From positions 1-10,136 of the forward strand of contig DATCVR010000311.1 of assembly GCA_036566745.1 (NCBI GenBank): 10,136 nucleotides of DNA, given 5' to 3'. This DNA is from DATCVR01 sp036566745. GTDB taxonomy: Bacteria; Actinomycetota; Actinomycetes; Jiangellales; Jiangellaceae. The notes below the pieces were generated by a model. The model saw nothing but the letters and a program-made list of their open reading frames with translations. It made no database searches and was not told where the DNA came from. Below are positions 1-6,319 of the stretch, in pieces. The number at the start of each line of letters is the position of its first letter. Position 1 is the first letter of the stretch. The position numbers and the translations under genes were made by a program.

Positions 1-85
1 CGTCTGCCGGCCCGGACCGCGCCCCGCCGCATGCGCTCAGGGCGAGCACGGCGGTCATGGCCGCCAGAACCTTCGTCGTACGCAT
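1..85 (-). CDS. Lipoprotein, N-terminal fragment (cut by window edge)
   Basis: Reading leftwards from an ATG at 85, the minus strand stays open to the window edge and gives 28 residues. They form a classic lipoprotein signal peptide: basic start MRTTK, a hydrophobic stretch of alanine, leucine and valine, and the lipobox L-S-A-C with the cysteine at residue 19, followed by a glycine-rich linker. By family knowledge the protein should be exported, lipidated on that cysteine and anchored on the outer face of the cytoplasmic membrane. A GGAAGGA ribosome binding site lies about 9 bases upstream of the start, supporting this start. The gene is divergent from the PH-like membrane protein gene to the right. 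The mature domain is outside the window, so its function (for example a solute-binding protein) cannot be told. Confidence 0.72.
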   Translation of the reverse strand, partial: MRTTKVLAAMTAVLALSACGGARSGPAD

Positions 86-248
86 CGCAGAGGATCCTTC
101 CAATCTCGAATGGAGTCGGAAACGTATCGATCCGGCATCCAGACCGCTCCGCCATTCGGCCTGAACCGAAGGTCTCGCCTGCCGACAAGGGATGTCTGTA
201 CCGTCACCGGAAATGCCGAGCTCGCCACGGTCGATCGAAAAGGTGGAC

Positions 249-698
249 ATGGAAGCGTCGAGGGTCTATCGCGGAACCCGGCGCGTCGTCATGGCGGCGG
301 TGTTCGTGGTCGCGGCGGCATTCTTCGCTGGAGTGGCCATTCTGTCGGCGGGCGACGCGGGGACTCCAACGACTCCGGCGAATCTGGTCTGGTGGCTGAT
401 CGTGGCGCTCTTCGTCGCCTTCGCGTCTCGCTTTCTGTTCATGAGGGCCGTGGCCACGCCGGACGGTCTGAAGGTCCACGGGCCGCTCGGGACCGCGAGT
501 TTCGGGTGGGACGAGATCGTCGCGATTCAGGTCGCCGACACCGAGACCGACGCCACCTGGCTGACGGTTCGGGCGCCGGTCCTCCTGCTCGCGAGCGGTC
601 TGTCGGTGGAGGTGACTCCGGCGGCGACGTATCGGCGCTCCGCCGCTCGCCGCATGGCGGGCGAACTGGAGGCGCTCCGGCGGCTCCACACGACCTGA
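249..698 (+). CDS. Small membrane protein with PH-like C-terminal domain
   Basis: The product is 149 residues if started at the ATG at 249, which has AAAAGG 5 bases upstream. An in-frame ATG at 192 would add 19 residues, but its only purine run (AAGGG) abuts the start codon, so I prefer 249. Two hydrophobic helices are visible at about residues 13-33 and 46-65 (the second with WW and FxxF), separated by a short G/T/P loop. The remaining 80 residues are soluble and end in an Arg-rich helix. The segment from RAVATPDGLKV through FGWDEIVAIQV fits the bacterial PH-like domain found in small actinobacterial membrane proteins (CFP-6-type antigens). The domain should face the cytosol, but its ligand and role are unknown. 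PH-domain family assignment is by pattern only; the membrane topology is clearer. Confidence 0.78.
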   Translation: MEASRVYRGTRRVVMAAVFVVAAAFFAGVAILSAGDAGTPTTPANLVWWLIVALFVAFASRFLFMRAVATPDGLKVHGPLGTASFGWDEIVAIQVADTETDATWLTVRAPVLLLASGLSVEVTPAATYRRSAARRMAGELEALRRLHTT

Positions 699-731
699 GA
701 CCCGCCCCTGTGTGCACAGAGGGAGATCCGC

Positions 732-1136
732 ATGCCTGACTGCCACTTCTACGTGGGAGAGGCCCGAGGAGCTGTGGCGCAGTGCTCGTGAGCAGTCGGA
801 GTGGCACCTGCGCGACAAGCGAGTGTTCCTCGTCATCCGGACAGCCTCCAGGAGATCACACCAGACCAGGCCGGCGAGCTCGAAGCGGACCGACAGCGGC
901 TGTGTCGCAACTGGGTCGGCCATGAGGCGTGGCCACCGATGGTCTATCGCACTCGCCGGTTGCCGGCTGTCGACGAGGTGTTCGGCCGCAGCAACCGGTG
1001 GACCGCGACCGGCACGATCTCCGAGTTCCTGGTTCCCGGGCCCCACCATGCCCCGATCTTGGAGGAGATCGACTACGAGACGGCCGAACTCATCATCCAG
1101 GAGACCCGCGCCATCACCGGAGCGACCGCGCTGTGA
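732..1136 (+). pseudogene. Unrecognised short gene, apparently with two compensating frameshifts
   Basis: An ATG at 732 has a good ribosome binding site (GAGGGAGA, 4 bases upstream) and reads MPDCHFYVG, but this frame hits TGA at 789-791. From about 754 to 835 the next frame carries the coding signature (G/C at third positions, residues such as PEELWRSAREQSEWHLRDK). From about 837 the original frame is coding again (DSLQEITPDQAGELEADRQ, RLCRNWVGHEAWPPMVYRT) and runs to TGA at 1134-1136. Joining the three pieces would give a protein of about 134 residues rich in Trp, Glu and Arg, with no signal peptide or membrane helix. I do not recognise the family. The explanation could be decay of the gene, two sequencing errors, or a shorter gene using the GTG at 801. 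The uninterrupted 3' part is the best-supported coding stretch. Confidence 0.5.
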
Positions 1137-1297
1137 ACCCGCGCCTGACCAGGGACGCACCGTGCTTCGGTGAGCGCCGAACGTTCTGTCGGGCGCCGGC
1201 GCGTCCTCGTAGGTTGGCACGGCTCGGAACGACCGCGTCGCCTCCCACGGGAGTCGCGGACGTGGCGCCGAACTCGTTCCAGTCCGAGAGGTGGATC

Positions 1298-2509
1298 ATG
1301 CAGAACGAGAGAACCCCGGCTGAACGCGGCACCGTGACAGCTGCGCCGGGTGTCCGTCCGTTTCGGATCGACGTTCCCGAACGCGATCTCGACGATCTTC
1401 ATGCCCGGCTGTCCAGTACGAGATGGCCGGACGAGCTGCCGGATGACGGGTGGTCGCGGGGCGTGCCGGCGAGGTATCTCCGGGAGCTGGCCGAGTACTG
1501 GCGGCACGGCTTCGACTGGCGCGCGCACGAGGCGAAGCTCAACGACTTCCCGCAGTTCGTCACGGAGATCGACGGCCAGGACATCCATTTCGTGCACGTC
1601 CGTTCGCCCGAGCCCGATGCGCTGCCGCTGATCGTCACGCACGGCTATCCCAGTTCGGTGGCGGAGTTCACGAAGATCATCGGTCCGCTCGCCGACCCTC
1701 GAACCCATGGCGGCGACGCGGCCGACGCCTTCCATGTCGTGGTCCCGTCGCTTCCCGGATTCGGCTTCTCCTCGCCGCTACGGGAGTTCGGATGGGACGC
1801 CTCTCGCACGTCGCGAGCATGGGTGCAACTGATGCATCGCCTCGGCTACGAGCGCTACGGCGCCCACGGCGGCGACATCGGCGCCGGAGTGTCGGGCGAC
1901 CTCGGGATCCACGACCCCGCCGGCGTTCTGGGTGCTCATGTCAGCACCGACCCGACCGGGCTCGCGCTCATCGAGGGCTTGCTGCCGGAGGAGTCGGACG
2001 ACCTGACCGACGCACAGAAGGCCCGGCGGGCGGAACTTCACGCCTGGGGAGCCGCCGGGCGCGGCTATCTGCAGATCCAGTCCACCCGACCGCAGACACT
2101 CGCGTACGCGCTCACGGACTCACCGGTGGCACAGCTCGCCTGGATCGTCGAGAAGTTCCAGGAATGGACCAATCCAGCTGCCAACCTGCCCGAGGATGCC
2201 GTTGAGCTGGACCAGTTGTTGACCACTGTCAGCATCTACTGGTTCACCCGAACGGGCACGTCAGCGGCCAACTTCATCTACGAGGCCGCGCATGCGGTCC
2301 GGGACTGGGGTGCGAGGTCGCCAGCACCCATGGGCATGGCGGTGTTCGCCGCCGACAACCTGATGCGCTACACCCTCAATCGGGATGGGCACCTCGCGCA
2401 CTGGTCGGAGTTCGATCGTGGTGGGCACTTCCCCGCGATGGAGGTGCCCGACCTCCTGGTGGGTGACATCCGTGCCTTCTTCACGGGCTTCCGCCGGCAC
2501 CGAGGTTGA
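1298..2509 (+). CDS. Epoxide hydrolase (alpha/beta hydrolase, EHN-domain type)
   Basis: The product is 403 residues, normal for this family. Residues about 20-130 match the epoxide hydrolase N-terminal domain (FRIDVPERDLDDLHARL, TRWPDE, YLRELAEYWRHGFDWR). The catalytic alpha/beta-hydrolase domain follows: HGYP oxyanion-hole motif at 115-118, nucleophile Asp193 in GGDIG, lid tyrosine at 314 in SIYWF, and catalytic His377 in GGHFPAME. Family knowledge says the Asp attacks an epoxide carbon, forming an ester that the His-activated water hydrolyses to a vicinal diol. There is no signal peptide, so the enzyme is cytoplasmic. The ATG at 1298 is chosen because GAGAGGTGG lies just upstream; the open frame extends back to 929, but with no coding signal. 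It converges on the DUF2867 gene with only 11 bases between the stop codons. The natural substrate cannot be read from sequence. Confidence 0.93.
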   Translation: MQNERTPAERGTVTAAPGVRPFRIDVPERDLDDLHARLSSTRWPDELPDDGWSRGVPARYLRELAEYWRHGFDWRAHEAKLNDFPQFVTEIDGQDIHFVHVRSPEPDALPLIVTHGYPSSVAEFTKIIGPLADPRTHGGDAADAFHVVVPSLPGFGFSSPLREFGWDASRTSRAWVQLMHRLGYERYGAHGGDIGAGVSGDLGIHDPAGVLGAHVSTDPTGLALIEGLLPEESDDLTDAQKARRAELHAWGAAGRGYLQIQSTRPQTLAYALTDSPVAQLAWIVEKFQEWTNPAANLPEDAVELDQLLTTVSIYWFTRTGTSAANFIYEAAHAVRDWGARSPAPMGMAVFAADNLMRYTLNRDGHLAHWSEFDRGGHFPAMEVPDLLVGDIRAFFTGFRRHRG

Positions 2510-2520
2510 GCCGGACGACC

Positions 2521-3120
2521 TCAGCCGGTCCGCTCGGATCCCTTGTCCCAGGTCGCCCACTCGCGCTCGATCTGGCGCATCAGGGCGGGGTAGACGATCA
2601 GGTAGCGGAACGGCTTGATCGCCACCATATAGAGACTGCCGAACCGGCCGTTGGGGCGCACCAGCACGGCCATCCGAGCCCGGAATCCGCCCGAACCGTC
2701 CGGAATCGCGGCGAGGTGCATCACCCCGTGCATGGTGCGGTTCGCGATCTCCGCGGCGTATTCGTCGTCGGTCAGGTACAGCGGCGTGAACGGCGAGGAG
2801 GACGAGGGCGTCGGCACGGGGGTGTCGCGGAGGTCGGCGGGGAGCCGCTCGCGCAAGCTGGCGACCCGGCCACCGATGCCGCTGTCGTCACGGTCCCAGC
2901 CCAGCACTGCCCCGAGCTTCCAGCGGACGGCGAAGAGGAACCGGGCGATCGGCGACGGGCTGTCGTCCGGGCTGCCCGTGGCGAAGTGGCGCACGGCGTC
3001 CGGGAAGTCGTCGGGCCCTCCGGTGGCCGGTAGGTCCCACACGTCCTCGACCCGGAAGTCGGGCGTGAGCTCGTGGATCCGCCAGGGGCGGTCGGTGTGC
3101 TCCGTGACTGGAACGCGCAT
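2521..3120 (-). CDS. DUF2867 family protein
   Basis: The product is 199 residues. The C-terminal stretch PNGRFGSLYMVAIKPFRYLI and the following PALMRQIEREW are characteristic of the DUF2867 family, whose biochemical role is unknown and which is often found attached to or next to NAD(P)-binding proteins. No signal peptide is seen; the region near residues 160-180 is moderately hydrophobic but reads as a soluble core. The start at 3120 is fixed by AAAAGGAG 6 bases upstream; the open frame continues to 3183, but that part runs through the promoter. The gene is divergent from the TetR-family regulator. Its promoter and ribosome binding site overlap a perfect palindrome, so it is very probably the regulator's main target. 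The N-terminal half is Asp/Pro-rich and has a Ser run (PTPSSSSP, about residues 103-110) that is probably a flexible loop. Confidence 0.88.
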   Translation of the reverse strand: MRVPVTEHTDRPWRIHELTPDFRVEDVWDLPATGGPDDFPDAVRHFATGSPDDSPSPIARFLFAVRWKLGAVLGWDRDDSGIGGRVASLRERLPADLRDTPVPTPSSSSPFTPLYLTDDEYAAEIANRTMHGVMHLAAIPDGSGGFRARMAVLVRPNGRFGSLYMVAIKPFRYLIVYPALMRQIEREWATWDKGSERTG

Positions 3121-3128
3121 CGTGGTCT

Positions 3129-3158
3129 CCTTTTCCATACGGTGCCGTATGGAAAAGG
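3129..3158. promoter_or_regulatory. Perfect palindrome, candidate TetR operator
   Basis: The arms CCTTTTCCATACGG and CCGTATGGAAAAGG are exact reverse complements of 14 bases each, around a 2-base spacer TG. The element sits between the divergent DUF2867 and TetR-family genes. Its right end overlaps the DUF2867 -10 element and its left end overlaps that gene's ribosome binding site. TetR-family dimers typically bind palindromes of this kind, so repression of the DUF2867 gene, and perhaps autoregulation, is the natural inference. Confidence 0.75.
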
Positions 3159-3183
3159 TATGATCGCTGGTCCCGGCTGTCAA
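3155..3183 (-). promoter_or_regulatory. Promoter of the DUF2867 gene
   Basis: On the minus strand there is a perfect -35 box TTGACA (3183 to 3178), a 17-base spacer, and TACCTT (3160 to 3155), which keeps the three most conserved -10 positions (T1, A2, T6). Transcription would start near 3148, inside the palindrome at 3129-3158, leaving a leader of about 28 bases that carries AAGGAG. This is a prediction from sequence only. Confidence 0.6.
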
Positions 3184-3225
3184 TCGGCAGCCGGTCGGCA
3201 GTGTGGCCCGGGTGCTGGGGGAGGC

Positions 3226-3774
3226 ATGGCGAAGCTGCAGACACCGCGCGAGCGGTGGATCCAGGAAGGCTGGCGCGCGCTAGCCGCCGGAGGTCCGGAC
3301 GCGGTGCGGATCGAGGCGATCGCCGCATCCATCGGCGTCACCAAGGGCGGCTTCTACTGGCATTTCGCCGACCGGCAGGCGTTCCTTGCCGAGTTGATCG
3401 AGGCCTGGGAGCGGGCCGTCACCGACGACGTGATCGACCGGGTCGAGACCGCCGGTGGTGACGCCCGGGCCCGGCTCCGCGAGCTGTTCGGGATCGCGAT
3501 CGCCGCTCCAGAGCTGCTCTCGCTCGACCTCGCGATCCGCGACTGGGCACGACGCGACTCGTCGGTGGCGGTCGCCCTCAAGCGGGTCGACAACCGGCGA
3601 ATGGACTACTTGCGCACCCTCTTCGGCGACGTCTACGCCGATCCCGACGAGGTCGAGGCGCGCTCGCACCTCGTGTTCGCGCTGTACGTCGGGGGCCACT
3701 ACGTGGCGGCCGACCACGGTGGCCGGACCCGCGAAGAGGTCGACGCGGCGACGCTCGAGCTGCTGCTGCGCTGA
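3226..3774 (+). CDS. TetR-family transcriptional regulator
   Basis: The product is 182 residues, within the usual TetR range. The N-terminal DNA-binding domain is clear: helix from TPRERWIQEG, then the helix-turn-helix at about residues 28-48 (RIEAIAASIGVTKGGFYWHF), followed by the typical FADRQAFLAELIEAWE helix. The remainder is an all-helical ligand/dimerisation domain with no diagnostic ligand signature; the piece LDLAIRDWARRD followed by VDNRRMDYLRTLF is typical of a TetR subgroup common in Actinobacteria. The ATG at 3226 follows GGGGGAGG directly; an open frame extends upstream to 3073, but it runs through the operator and lacks coding signal. The candidate operator lies 68 bases upstream of the start. 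A possible -10 for this gene is TATGAT at 3159-3164, adjoining the palindrome, with no convincing -35. Confidence 0.92.
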   Translation: MAKLQTPRERWIQEGWRALAAGGPDAVRIEAIAASIGVTKGGFYWHFADRQAFLAELIEAWERAVTDDVIDRVETAGGDARARLRELFGIAIAAPELLSLDLAIRDWARRDSSVAVALKRVDNRRMDYLRTLFGDVYADPDEVEARSHLVFALYVGGHYVAADHGGRTREEVDAATLELLLR

Positions 3775-3963
3775 CGGCCCACGGAGCGGCGCAGCAAGAA
3801 ATGTGGAGATAGTCCGAAATCCCGCCAGTAATCGCCTGAATGCGCCGGTCTTCGAATCTTCCATGCGCATGGCGAATGTGGGCAAGTCCTATCTACGCCA
3901 CGTCAGTCATATTGCCGTGACAGACGGTCTACGTCAGGTTTGCAGAGCTGAATCAGGGGCTTG

Positions 3964-3979
3964 GGCACCCGCGGGTGCC
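3964..3979. repeat. 16-bp perfect palindrome upstream of the serine hydrolase gene
   Basis: GGCACCCGCGGGTGCC is a perfect inverted repeat lying 26 bases upstream of the GTG start at 4006, in an otherwise gene-free gap (3775-4005). It could be an operator half-site pair or a hairpin in the 5' leader; no U-run follows it, so it is not an intrinsic terminator. The same gap also holds the 12-bp palindrome CCATGCGCATGG (3861-3872), two ACGTCAG repeats 31 bases apart (3900 and 3931), and no recognisable gene or RNA. Confidence 0.4.
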
Positions 3980-4005
3980 GTGAGCTGTTTCGAGAGAGGT
4001 TCACC

Positions 4006-5226
4006 GTGCGACCTGAATACGGACGTTTCCGCCGTTGTGCTGCCGTGGCGGGATTGAGCGTGATGGCCGTGGTGCCGTTCGCGCCCGCCGTCGCGGCGCC
4101 CAACGGCTCCGACGGCCAGGCCGACGCCGACGCGCTCCGCAGCGCCGCCCTGTCCACGGGCGCGGTGATCGTGGTCAGGGACGGCGACACCGTCGAGCAC
4201 TACGGCAGCGGGACGACCCAATTCGGCGCCGACGACGTGCCCGACGGCGACGATCAGTTCCGGGTCGGCAGCAACACCAAGATGTTCGTGTCGACCGTCC
4301 TGCTGCAACTCGTCGACGAGGGGCGGCTCGAGCTCGACGCCCCGATCGCCGACTACCTCCCCGGCCTGGTGACCGGCAAGGGCATCGGCGAGACGAAGAT
4401 CACCGTGCGCCAGCTGCTCCAGCACACCAGCGGCCTGGCCGACAACCTCACCGTCGACGTGATCTTCGATCCCACGCTGCAATGGTTCCCGCCCACGCCG
4501 GAGCAGATGGTGTCGTTCGGCCTCCGCCACGGTTCACAGTTCGAGCCGGGGACCGACTTCACGTACTCGAACACCGGCTACACGATTCTCGGTCTGCTGG
4601 TCGAGAAGCTCACTGGTCAGCGCATCGGAGAGGCGATCGAGGAGCGGATCACCGCGCCCCTCGGCCTGGACGAGACGAGCTACGCCTACGCCGGGATGAA
4701 GCAGATGCAGGGGCCGCACTTTCGCGGGTACCTCGGCGTCCCGCCCCTTCTGTTCGAGGTGTCCGGCCACGAGCCTGGCCTGTGGGCCGGGGCGGGTGCG
4801 TTGGTCTCCTCCGGTGCGGACCTGACCGCGTTCGTCGACGCGCTGCTCGGCGGGAAGCTCCTCAGCGCGGAGATGCTGGACGAGATGCAGGCCACCTTCG
4901 CCGATTCCGGCTACGGACTCGGCATCGCGCGGGCCGACCTCTCGTGTGGCAGTGCCTGGGGGCACTCCGGACATGTGCCCGGGTACACGAGCTTCTCCTT
5001 CTCGAACGGCCAGGGCGCGTCGGTGTTCGCGGCCATCAACACCAGCGCGACCGACCTCACCAGTCCGGCCGACGAGGTCGCCCGGATCGTCAACTCCGCC
5101 TTGTGCGGACCGGATGCCGGTGGCCAGGCGCGATTCTCCGAAGGGCTCACCGCCGAGCTCACGAATGCGGCAGAGGTGTCCCGGACACATCGCCTCTCCA
5201 GGACCACCACCGACGCTCAGGACTGA
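4006..5226 (+). CDS. Secreted serine beta-lactamase-like / D,D-peptidase-family hydrolase
   Basis: From the GTG at 4006 (GAGAGG 6 bases upstream) the product is 406 residues. Residues 1-31 form a signal peptide: RRCAAVAG start, hydrophobic core, and a cleavage site around AVAA-PNG. The mature protein carries the three motifs of the class C beta-lactamase/penicillin-binding superfamily: S89-N-T-K92 with the nucleophilic serine, Y187-S-N189, and H320-S-G322. Flanking family blocks are also present (QLVDEGRLELDAPIADYLP, TVRQLLQHTSGL, FTYSNTGYTILG, GAGALVSSGADLTAF). Members hydrolyse D-alanyl peptides, esters or beta-lactams by an acyl-serine mechanism; the substrate here is not predictable, and D-alanyl-D-alanine carboxypeptidase is the usual label. 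Cys314 and Cys367 could form a disulfide outside the cell. The C-terminal 35 residues are hydrophilic and probably disordered. An in-frame ATG at 3961 is less likely because it adds non-signal sequence. Confidence 0.92.
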   Translation: MRPEYGRFRRCAAVAGLSVMAVVPFAPAVAAPNGSDGQADADALRSAALSTGAVIVVRDGDTVEHYGSGTTQFGADDVPDGDDQFRVGSNTKMFVSTVLLQLVDEGRLELDAPIADYLPGLVTGKGIGETKITVRQLLQHTSGLADNLTVDVIFDPTLQWFPPTPEQMVSFGLRHGSQFEPGTDFTYSNTGYTILGLLVEKLTGQRIGEAIEERITAPLGLDETSYAYAGMKQMQGPHFRGYLGVPPLLFEVSGHEPGLWAGAGALVSSGADLTAFVDALLGGKLLSAEMLDEMQATFADSGYGLGIARADLSCGSAWGHSGHVPGYTSFSFSNGQGASVFAAINTSATDLTSPADEVARIVNSALCGPDAGGQARFSEGLTAELTNAAEVSRTHRLSRTTTDAQD

Positions 5227-5327
5227 TCGGCTCTCGGCGACGAGGGGAGGTGATCCGAGACAAAGGCGCTGGCCGGCGAGATTCGGTCGACAGCCAGGTC
5301 ACCCGCATCACTCCACCATTTCCCGAG

Positions 5328-5344
5328 TTCACATATTTCACATA
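5328..5344 (+). repeat. Tandem TTCACATA repeat just upstream of the PE-PPE hydrolase gene
   Basis: TTCACATA occurs at 5328-5335 and again at 5337-5344 with a 9-base period, in an AT-rich patch directly before the ribosome binding site of the next gene. The patch could include the -10 region (CATATT) or a regulator site; no clear -35 is visible. The rest of the 137-base gap has no recognisable feature. Confidence 0.35.
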
Positions 5345-5363
5345 GAGGAAAGGGACACAGCTC

Positions 5364-6167
5364 ATGTTCCTCAAGAAGTTGTCGGCCGGCCTCGCCGCGG
5401 CAGCGTCCGCCGCGGTGATGATGATCGCGGTCGGTGCACCGTCCGCGGCCGCCGATCCCGAGGGCCAGAACCACTACTACATCGAGGTCGGTGGCACCGG
5501 CTCCGCGCTGCCGCACCCCGACTGCACGAGCACCTACCAGGCCGTCAACGAGCGGCTGCGGGCTCAGGGCGACATCCCGGTCCCCGTCTGCTACGCGGCC
5601 AGCTTCTGGCCGTTCATCGGCAGCGACAACGCCCAGCCTGCTCCGTTCGCGCCGACGTACGACGAGAGCGTGCAGGACGGCTGGCGCAACGGCAACGGCG
5701 ACCCGATGCCGTCGGGTGTCGCGGAGACTCTCCGCGTCGCCACCGAGACCCACCGGAACGACCCGTCCGCGCGGATTACCATCGTCGGCTACTCGCAGGG
5801 CGCGGACGTCGCCGACCGGGTGCTCGAGAAGATCGCCAACAACGAGACCGAGATCCCGCGTGAGCTGGTGAACGGCAAGCTCTACGCCGACCCGAGGCAG
5901 CCCGAGACCGGTCTGTGGCGCTTCCTTCCGGTGGGCACCCACGTCCCGGTCATCCGGCTCACGTCCCCCGGGCTGGGCCCGGTCGACTTCCCGGGCATGG
6001 AGGTCGAGCGGCACTGCATCCAGACCGACGGCATCTGCGACGCCACCACGCTCGAGGGGATCGGCGGGTACTTCGTCCAGCACCCGCGCTACCAGGAGCC
6101 CGGCGGGATCATCGACCGGACGATCGACACCGGCGGCAACGGGGTCGTGTGGCACGAGCGGTACTGA
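5364..6167 (+). CDS. Secreted PE-PPE/cutinase-like serine hydrolase
   Basis: The product is 267 residues. A signal peptide (MFLKKLSAG, a long Ala/Val/Met core, then APSAAA-DPEG) predicts cleavage near residue 30. The mature part resembles the PE-PPE domain, an alpha/beta-hydrolase relative of cutinases: start block HYYIEVGGTGS, nucleophile elbow G-Y-S144-Q-G followed by ADVADRVL, acidic residue Asp177 in LYADP, and His240 in FVQHPRY as the likely third member of the triad. Cys54/Cys76 and Cys218/Cys225 may pair as disulfides. Characterised relatives hydrolyse short- to medium-chain esters and have been linked to lipid metabolism in the envelope of mycolic-acid bacteria; the actual substrate is unknown. 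AGGAAAGGGA precedes the ATG at 5364. There is no PE or PPE leader, so export is by the N-terminal signal peptide. The gene lies 137 bases after the beta-lactamase-like gene and is followed by a strong terminator. Confidence 0.88.
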   Translation: MFLKKLSAGLAAAASAAVMMIAVGAPSAAADPEGQNHYYIEVGGTGSALPHPDCTSTYQAVNERLRAQGDIPVPVCYAASFWPFIGSDNAQPAPFAPTYDESVQDGWRNGNGDPMPSGVAETLRVATETHRNDPSARITIVGYSQGADVADRVLEKIANNETEIPRELVNGKLYADPRQPETGLWRFLPVGTHVPVIRLTSPGLGPVDFPGMEVERHCIQTDGICDATTLEGIGGYFVQHPRYQEPGGIIDRTIDTGGNGVVWHERY

Positions 6168-6223
6168 GCTCGCGCTGAGACCTGTGTGACGCAGGCTCCG
6201 CCGCACGTATCGCCGCGCGTATC

Positions 6224-6270
6224 GCCGGGCCGTGGCTGGGCTCCAAACCCAGCCACGGCCCGGCTCTTTT
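6224..6270 (+). terminator. Intrinsic terminator with 17-bp perfect stem
   Basis: The arms GCCGGGCCGTGGCTGGG (6224-6240) and CCCAGCCACGGCCCGGC (6248-6264) pair perfectly around a 7-base loop (CTCCAAA), followed by TCTTTT. This is an unusually long and GC-rich stem with a short T-run, placed 56 bases after the PE-PPE hydrolase stop. It should end that transcript and insulate the LuxR-type gene. A 12-base tandem repeat (CGTATCGCCG at 6206 and 6218) runs into the left arm. Confidence 0.9.
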
Positions 6271-6319
6271 CATGCTCTAGCCTCACCGATGTCCAGAACG
6301 CTGAGGGTGAGGCCAGAGC

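Noticed and set aside
204..1220. Long minus-strand open frame of 338 codons
   Set aside because: It is antisense to the PH-like gene and the frameshifted gene, is rich in Arg/His/Pro and has no recognisable motif, as expected for a shadow frame in high-GC DNA.
929..1297. 123-codon N-terminal extension of the epoxide hydrolase
   Set aside because: The extension is low-complexity and lacks coding signal, while the ATG at 1298 has a good ribosome binding site and gives the normal family length.
4035..5345. Plus-strand open frame of 436 codons overlapping the beta-lactamase-like gene
   Set aside because: It is an Arg-rich out-of-frame reading of a gene whose true frame carries SxxK, YSN and HSG motifs.
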